Source of the DNA: Heliocidaris tuberculata
Taxonomy: Eukaryota > Echinodermata > Echinoidea > Camarodonta > Echinometridae
Direction of reading: 5' to 3'
Length of the DNA stretch: 64,000 nucleotides
Assembly: GCA_025618425.1 (NCBI GenBank)
Contig: CM046836.1
Span: forward strand, 19,622,278 to 19,686,277
Positions 57,521 through 64,000 of this stretch are shown piece by piece. Numbering within the stretch: the first letter of the stretch is position 1; each line of letters begins with the position of its first letter. The position numbers and the translations under genes were made by a program. The notes below the pieces were generated by a model. It ran no database searches. It was given only the letters and a program-made list of their open reading frames with translations, and was not told where the DNA came from.

Positions 57521-59680
57521 ATATGCACAGCCTCATGCAGATCGACACCTGTATGGCACATGGAAAAGAACTTCAGTTTGAGAACTAGGATTATCATCAG
57601 GAGGATTTACAGCAACCTGAAATATTGTTGTTATGTAAAAATGTATTTTAATCATTAAATTTAATACAATAAAATTTGTTCTATTCTTAGGAGTTTTAAA
57701 TTTTATTAATCTTATATCTCTGGTCTACATATTGTGCAACATTAGAAGAATATCTTGAGCGAACATTTGTTTTTATGACCCATCCATCCCCCCTCCTCCA
57801 GAATCCGTGAAAATTATCATAAAAGTGATTTCTTTTAGTTTACGGTTATATAGTTCAATTTCGGCTTTCTGTTCATTCTTGCAGTATACTCTGATGAGTG
57901 CAAGACGAAAAGCTTTAGTATGTCTCTCTTCAACGCCATTTTCCGAAAAGTGATTTCAATCATTTTGACAGAACGCATCCATTATGATTACATACCATCA
58001 TATGCATTCAACAACTGAGTTTGGAAATATTTTTTGACTATCATTGGCATTAGAGCAGAGGGTTTAAATATAGATCAGGAACTATCTTTTTATTCCCATT
58101 ATAATTTGCTTTTACCACAAATGATAGTCCAACAATTTAATATCAATGACATGATATATGACAGATATTTTTTTTTCCATTTGTTCAAAAATATACAATT
58201 TTTTAATTACATATACAAGAATGAAATCTCTAGGTAAAACCTAAATAGTAAATACATGTATTAAAAGGCATTTGAATCTTTTTCAAAAGCCTTTTCAGTC
58301 ACTATAATCAAGCTATTTTCATCATCCAATGCACTGCAAGCTCTAGAGTAGCATTAAAGGAATAAAAAACGTTGGTCAGCCGCTTAACCCAACTAATGCA
58401 TGCTCGGAGAATGTTTTCCCACTCCCGAGAGAGAACACCTACGAGAAGTGACTACTCACATGCCAAAACAACGTCCACTTCAGCCACGGCACTTCCATAC
58501 ATAGAATTGAAAGAATTGTGGCCTCAAAGAATACATGAAATTTGACTTGGGGTGGGGAGTTAATGATAGCCTGATGTTCAATCAATTTTTCAATAGAAAA
58601 TAATAGAATGCTATATGTTTAAATCGTACATCAGGAGGGAGGGGGAGGAGGCTAAAAATGAAAAAAGTACTCAAAGTACTCAATGTTGTGGAGCTCATGG
58701 ATGGGAGTCAATATGTTGCAGTAAAAAAAGAAGGGGTACTCATCAATTCCCCTTGCTGAGCCCCTTCTTCTGTAGACAATATTTGTTGCATCTCTCATCA
58801 GCAGACGGAATTGTTTGCAAACTGAAATATCTTTTCTCAGCTCAATTAAAATCGTTGTCCTTAAGATGTTGACAAAATTCCAGCCAATTCCAGTAAATGG
58901 CACAAATTACTAGAACAGTTTCTATTTTATAAGATGAGGAGGAATTATACATGATTTCAAGCATCTCATGCACAAATAATGTTGTAGGGATGCATAAAAA
59001 ACATCCTCCTTCCCTAGTCCAAAATGTCCTAAACATACATATGCCCAAAAGAGGCATACAGAAGTGTGATCAGAAGTGTAAAGATAAGGAACTAAAAACG
59101 GAACAAACATCTAAAAAATTGTTAATAGTCTTAAAAGGTAAAGATCGAGATGCTAGAAGGTGGTAGCTTAGTTACAAAACGCCTAACAGGGGATGATGAG
59201 TGAAATCACTTTCTTCTTTGCTTACTTTTAATATAAATTCAATAAAAAAGGAAGGGATTTAGGATCTACTGGATATGTTCCAAGCTGCAAAAAGAACCAT
59301 TGTTTACATTGCCTTATGGCTATATGTATCCTAAGTGGAGTGTACATGTATTCTGTTTGAGAGTGCTGCCAAAAGATTTCTTTCACTTGTTAGATGTCCT
59401 TCCAACTCAAAGATATCTCATAACAAAAGCAGCTACATTCGCTAAATGCATCAAGCATGAGGCTTGAGGCATTTAACCTCCCTGCTATAGAAGCTCAGTT
59501 TATGATCTACTTCGTAAATGATAACTTTGCCCATGGCAATAAAGGAGCTAATTGGAGGATAATTTGGGTAATTGGACATAATACATGCAACGTACATGGT
59601 TATTGCTGATGGCTGTATTCAGCGATTGTACGTGAATGAACGAGGAGGGAAGATACATTCAAAAGAGGATGGGGATTAAA
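57521..59680. other. AT-rich DNA with a complex patch, no gene recognised
   Basis: 58330-58500 is GC-richer and non-repetitive (CGTTGGTCAGCCGC, ATGCATGCTCGG). Small overlapping frames at 58615-59166 have no motif. Confidence 0.4.
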
Positions 59681-60225
59681 GAGAGAGAGAGGGGGGGGAT
59701 GAAGAGAGATGAATAGAGATGGGAATAAAGATAGGCAGATGTGAGAGAAAAAATGAACAAGAGAGAAAGAGAGGGGGGAGAGAAGGGAGATGAGATATGA
59801 AGAAAAGTACATGTAGAATAAATTTAAGTCTGGATATAGGGAAAGACTGAAAGAGAAAGAGAAAGTGTGAGATAAAGGGAAAGTGAGAGAGAAAGAGATA
59901 GTTAAGAGAAAGAGAGTGAGTGATAAAGGGGAGGCAAGGGAGAAAGGGAGGCAAGGGAGAAAGAGAGACAGTGAGAGAAAGAGGACATAGTGCAAGAGAG
60001 AAAGAGAGAGAGAGAGAGGGAAAGACTGAAAGAGAAAGAGAAAGTATGAGAGAAAGGGAAAGTGAGAGGGAAAGAGATAGTTAAGAGAAAGAGAGAGAGT
60101 GTGTGATAAAGGGGAGGCAAGGGAGAAGGGGAGGCAAGGGAGAAAGAGAGACAGTGAGAGAAAGAGCACAAAGTGCAAGAGAGAAAGAGAGAGAGAGAGA
60201 GAGAGGGAGAAAAAGAAATAAAGAG
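59681..60225 (+). repeat. GA-rich region with a 179-bp tandem duplication
   Basis: The block starting GGGAAAGACTGAAAG at 59839 recurs at 60018 with the same order of sub-words (GATAGTTAAGAGAAAGAGAG, GATAAAGGGGAGGCAAGGG, AGTGCAAGAGAGAAAG). The long minus-strand frames are shadows. Confidence 0.9.
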
Positions 60226-60506
60226 TGTGAACAATATGCATACCCCTGGGTTGTTTACACTATTGCTGGTCTGAATTCTGCTAATGGATGCTCAAAGGAT
60301 GTTATTGTTCTATTCTGGTTAACGAATGACCCTTCATAGTCAGCTACATGTATACATCAAAGCGGACAGATGTCATTTTCTATCACATATGGGGTGTCTC
60401 CAAAACAATGCAATGAGATTTTGATTGGTAACATATTAGAAAGTACTTATCTATCCTCAATGAAATTTCATAGATAATTATATAGTAGTATCATCTAAAT
60501 TTACAA
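60226..60506. other. Spacer, no gene seen
   Basis: Nothing recognised. Confidence 0.5.
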
Positions 60507-61092
60507 TTAAAGGAAACCAAAACCCAAGGAGAGAATCAATGTTATTGGAAAGTGAGAATTCAGAGAAGCACTTTACAATAAGTTTCATTAAAATTGGTTA
60601 AAAATGAGAGAGTTATGGAAGCTTGAAATGTCTCGTTTTACTTTCTATGGGGATCCTCAAATTGGCAAAATTGCTTCAAAATGGCTGATTTTGTGAACAA
60701 CTCTCCATTTGTTTTGTACACAGATTTTCAGATTTTCCCCATTATCTTTCAAGGTGCAGTTAATCTCCTTCTGAGCTCAACATATATAATGGGAAAATGT
60801 ATTTTACACCACATATGTCGAGTTCAGGAGGAGACAAGGAGCACCCTGAGAGATAATGGGGAAAATCTGAAAATCTGTGTACAAAACAAATGGAGAGTTG
60901 TTCACAAAATCAGCCATTTTGAAGCAATTCTGCCAATTTGAGGATCCCCATAGAAAGTAAAACGAGACTTTTCAAACTTCCATAACTCTCTCATTTTTTT
61001 ACCAATTTTAATGAAACTTTTTGTAAAGTGCTTCTCTGAATTTTCACTTTCCAATAACATTGATTCTGTCCTTGGGTTTTGGTTTCCTTTAA
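60507..61092. mobile_element. 586-bp TTAA foldback MITE, second family
   Basis: TTAA at both edges with ends AGGAAACCAAAACCCAAGG and its complement CCTTGGGTTTTGGTTTCCT. The arms stay complementary for about 270 bp (for example AAAATCTGAAAATCTGTGTA near the centre), so the whole unit is one long hairpin around a short loop. The 86-residue frame inside is a shadow. Confidence 0.9.
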
Positions 61093-61253
61093 TTTCACAA
61101 GGATCTCAGCTAAAAAAAATTTGTTAGACATCCCATACAACTCACAGGCAGCAATACGATTTAATGGTGCATTAAAAGGGAATATACTTTTCTTTTCAAA
61201 GTAATATCAATGATCATGTTTATTTTAACCAATACAAGTCAAAATATAAATGT

Positions 61254-61845
61254 TTAAAGGGCAATCCAACCTTGGTAATAAGATGATTTGTGTGAAAGCA
61301 GAAAAATAAGAAAAACAGGATGGTGAAAGTTTGAAAGAAATCGGACAAGGACTAAGAAAGTTATGGATGTTTGAAAAATGAGATCACTACATCTATGCGA
61401 ATCTCAAATTGGCAATTTTGTGAGTCAATTGTGACATTTTTGTGGACAACTCTCCCATTTGTCGTACACAAAAATATCATTAATTTGCAGTTTTCTTTGA
61501 GGCGCTTTTACCCTCGGGGCAGTACTCAAAATATATTGGAGATAGCATAGTGTTATAGGTCCTCATGAACGAAAAGATCCTACCGAGTAATGCATTTTGA
61601 AAAAAAGTGACATTTTAGTCATTTTGTGTGTTAGAGCGAATGGGGGAGTTGTCCACATCTACATCACAGTGACATTACATATTCGGCCAATTTGAAATTC
61701 CCATATGCATAGTGATTACAACTTTCAAAAATTCATAACTTTCTTACTGCTTGTCCGATTTCGTTCAAACTTTCACCAATCTGCTTCCCTGATTTTTCCT
61801 CTTTCTTTCAAAGCAACTTGCTATTAAGGTTGGATTTCCCTTTAA
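61254..61845. mobile_element. 592-bp TTAA foldback MITE, copy 3 (opposite orientation)
   Basis: TTAA at 61254-61257 and 61842-61845. It is the reverse complement of 17104-17694 and 43007-43598 throughout, with scattered substitutions. It lies 161 bp from the second-family MITE. Confidence 0.9.
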
Positions 61846-62280
61846 GAAAAAGGAAGCTAGGCAAAAAGTAAAGTCCTAAAAATGAGAAGTTTGGTCATTG
61901 TTGATAGAAAAGTTGAGGATCATTATCACTCAATCCCCCATGTCCAAGTTCTTCACTGGCCATAAAAAGAGTACGCCAGTTCAGAACCAGATGGGAATAA
62001 AGTCACTTTTCAAGTTTTGGAGATATTTCTACAATGGGTATCACATATATATTCAATGTTTAATTCTGCTCCTTTTTTAATCTGACATCTTTACTACTGG
62101 TTTACTAGTCAGAAGCTCATTAAATCCAATGGCTTTATACACAAGAACAGCATGAATACTCATATATTAACTAACCCCTTAGTGACTTCACATGATTTTC
62201 TTTGAACATCAAAAAAAAAGTTAGAGCCCCCCTGGTTTTCAAAAAACTATTATGTAAAGATAAAATATGGGATTTTGATG
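61846..62280. other. AT-rich DNA, no gene seen
   Basis: A 60-residue plus-strand frame at 61898-62080 has no motif. Confidence 0.45.
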
Positions 62281-62460
62281 TCTAATAATATAAAATTTGA
62301 CTGAATTCCTTTTCAAACTTCTCTTTGCAGGTACCACAGGGCTAATTTCTCCCAGCATGGAGTATGAGGAGTACGAGTTACAAGTACAATGTCCAATAAT
62401 GCAAAATTTGACTTAATTCCTTTTAGAACTCATCACTGCAAATACCAGAGGGCTAATTTC
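62281..62460 (+). repeat. ~110-bp tandem duplication with a splice-acceptor-like site
   Basis: TCTAATAATATAAAATTTGA, TGAATTCCTTTT, TGCAGGTACCACAGGGCTAA (first copy) and TCCAATAATGCAAAATTTGA, TTAATTCCTTTT, TGCAAATACCAGAGGGCTAA (second copy, from about 62391). The first copy has a pyrimidine-rich run and AG at 62330. Confidence 0.7.
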
Positions 62461-62914
62461 CCCTACCTACGTGATATCTAGGCTCTGGTATACCATCAAG
62501 AAGAGTGCAACCCTATCTCATGTCTTATTAATCCATCCCAGAGTATAATGAATTGGCCATTACTCCGCACCAGTCTCCCTCCAATCAGTCTGATCATAGC
62601 TCATTCAGCATCAAATGAAAAAAAAATACCTTTATTGAGGCTAATTCAATAAATCTCCGGTTGTATATCGTGGCCTCATTGGACAATTAGCGTCGGGCGG
62701 ACCTACCGTCCTTCCAGTTCGAGTGCCTCGGAGTTGGAAATTCTCAAGTGGATAAAGCTAGTGGTACTTGTAGCCTTTACAGAATACCTACATCCATCCA
62801 TCCATCCAACTCAACATTGTTTCTTAGAGATGGAAGTCATACTTGACCATAAAATATAATCGCAAAGACTTACAGAAATCCACCCGAGGCAATTTCCATA
62901 GCCTTGTGCATTAC
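62461..62914. other. Complex island, no gene recognised
   Basis: 62510-62760 has few repeats and holds CTTATTAATCC, GGCTAATTCAATAAATC and GACAATTAGC, which are homeodomain-like words, plus a GC-richer end (GTCGGGCGGACC). A (CATC)n-like CCATCCATCCATCC lies near 62791-62804. Confidence 0.3.
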
Positions 62915-63200
62915 ATTTTGAAATATGCGAACATTTCAATGACTTATTACATAGCGGTAATCCGAATATGATTTCAATAGGCAGTACAATATCATACCTG
63001 CCAACCTTCCACAGTAAAAATAGTAAGAACGCAGGGCAACCATGTATTTTGTATGCTCTTTACATGTAAGTTTTAAGACAAGAAGAGGAATCTGTGGTCA
63101 AATAATTCCTATGATAGGAACAATTTGCAACTATGCAAAACAGGGTGTCGATTTTGCCCTTGAGTTGATTTCTTGAGAGTCTTTGAGATCTCGATAGAGG
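62915..63200 (+). repeat. Dispersed repeat copy, partner of 24950-25120
   Basis: TTTTGAAATATGCGAACATT, CAATGACTTATTACATA, TGATTTCAATAGG and CTTGAGTTGATTTCTTGAGAG match the earlier copy in order. A segment of about 115 bp with ATACCTGCCAACCTTCC (from about 62993) is present only here. Confidence 0.6.
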
Positions 63201-63590
63201 TGCCATCACCATGCACAAAGATCAAATAGTTGCCAAACTCTTTAACTTTTCCTCACAAATTGTAACTGAAGGACGTCTGGTTTATTCTAACATGTATGTG
63301 AAGATCTCAGAGAGAAATGGGACCAGATTATAATATGCAACAAATGTCATTCACTTAAAAAAAGAATTTTGTTAAAGATCATCTCTCATCACCCAGGTGC
63401 AGTGAATGGTTATCTGCATGGTTGGACAGAAGTCCTTAATTGGTCTGAGTACCCACCCAAAGCCAGGATAATGATAATACTGAGTGCTTGAATACAGAAT
63501 ACAAAAAATAAGAAATAAAAATGAAACAACGAAAACAAATAAACAAATAAGAACAGCAAACTCTAAGAAAAGGAGAATATATTAACGATA
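63201..63590. other. AT-rich spacer, no gene seen
   Basis: A-rich tracts near 63500-63570. No motif. Confidence 0.5.
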
Positions 63591-63671
63591 ATGTCTGTTG
63601 CGAGCCAGAAGGGCATTAACTCCACATAAAATCTTATGAGTTATCACGCTTTTGGCTCTGTATGTACTGGA
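63591..63671. repeat. Hairpin-family member H8 (tandem with H9)
   Basis: The left arm TGCGAGCCAGAAGGGCATTA pairs with the right arm TTATCACGCTTTTGGCTCTG, within an outer ATGTCTGT. Confidence 0.75.
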
Positions 63672-63675
63672 CAAA

Positions 63676-63762
63676 TCATCAGTTGAGCGCCACAAGGGCA
63701 TTTAACTGTGTGTGTAAAATGTTGGGAGTTGTCACCCTTTTTGGCTGTTCAGGAGACAAATT
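63676..63762. repeat. Hairpin-family member H9 (tandem with H8)
   Basis: The left arm TTGAGCGCCACAAGGGCATT pairs imperfectly with the right arm GTTGTCACCCTTTTTGGCTG, then GGAGACAAAT. Confidence 0.65.
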
Positions 63763-64000
63763 ATGCAAAATGTTAGTTTTCGGTGGGAGCTACAGGTCAG
63801 GAAAGATGTAGGTTGTCTGATTAAGAACGTCCTTGACAATGACCCCAATTGCCCACTCCAACCGGCCTGCACGTCAGCGGTCACAACTTGCCCTCTTTAA
63901 GGAGCAATAACCGACGTCATCATCGTTACCAAACTAGCTTTGTGATCCCGTAGAGTGGGGGAAACACGGTCTTTGTCTGGCTCTTGTCAGGGAAAATTGA
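63763..64000. other. Complex GC-richer patch at the window edge
   Basis: 63800-63990 is non-repetitive, with GCACGTCAGCGG, CCGACGTCATCATCG (CRE-like core) and GTTACCAAAC. It could be regulatory or exonic in a larger context. Confidence 0.3.

Noticed and set aside
59600..60241. 213-residue minus-strand frame
   Set aside because: Low-complexity shadow of the GA-rich region.

Overview
This is a eukaryotic, almost entirely non-coding window that is AT-rich and dense in repeats. The style of its repeats suggests a marine deuterostome invertebrate, most likely an echinoderm. The clues are many short foldback elements (including a family ending GGGCCCCGTTTCATAAAAC), frequent TACATGTA-type words, long (GA)n/(CT)n and trinucleotide arrays, tRNA-headed SINEs and an L1/Tx1-type LINE. 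The taxon is an inference from this style and was not tested by a search. I found no host protein-coding gene, rRNA or stand-alone tRNA gene. The window looks like intergenic or intronic DNA.

Layout. 1-309 is a GC-rich, CpG-rich edge fragment. 310-5971 is bounded by 40-bp inverted termini and is filled with diverged tandem repeats, plus a 269-bp hAT-like MITE that split an older minisatellite. 6-17 kb holds a tRNA-derived SINE, two more hAT-like MITE copies, microsatellites and the first members of a short hairpin family. 17-34 kb holds a 591-bp TTAA foldback MITE, two hAT-like MITEs with degenerate telomere-like interiors, a pair of 150-bp foldback MITEs, a 131-bp recent duplication, a piggyBac-like MITE and a second SINE. 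34-46 kb has long GA, CAC and GAA arrays and the second TTAA MITE copy. 46-52 kb has another pair of 150-bp foldback MITEs, then the only substantial coding remnant: a minus-strand LINE with endonuclease, reverse transcriptase and C-terminal segments broken by two single-base frameshifts. A ~100-bp tandem repeat array abuts its 5' side. 52-64 kb has candidate regulatory islands, more hairpins, two adjacent ~590-bp foldback MITEs and small duplications.

How the parts relate. Autonomous machinery is represented only by the dead LINE. The other mobile elements carry no coding capacity I can see and would have depended on enzymes encoded elsewhere. The most intriguing structure is a family of ~70-85-bp hairpins built on GAGCCAGAAGGGC and its complement. 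It occurs at least nine times and three times as tandem pairs.
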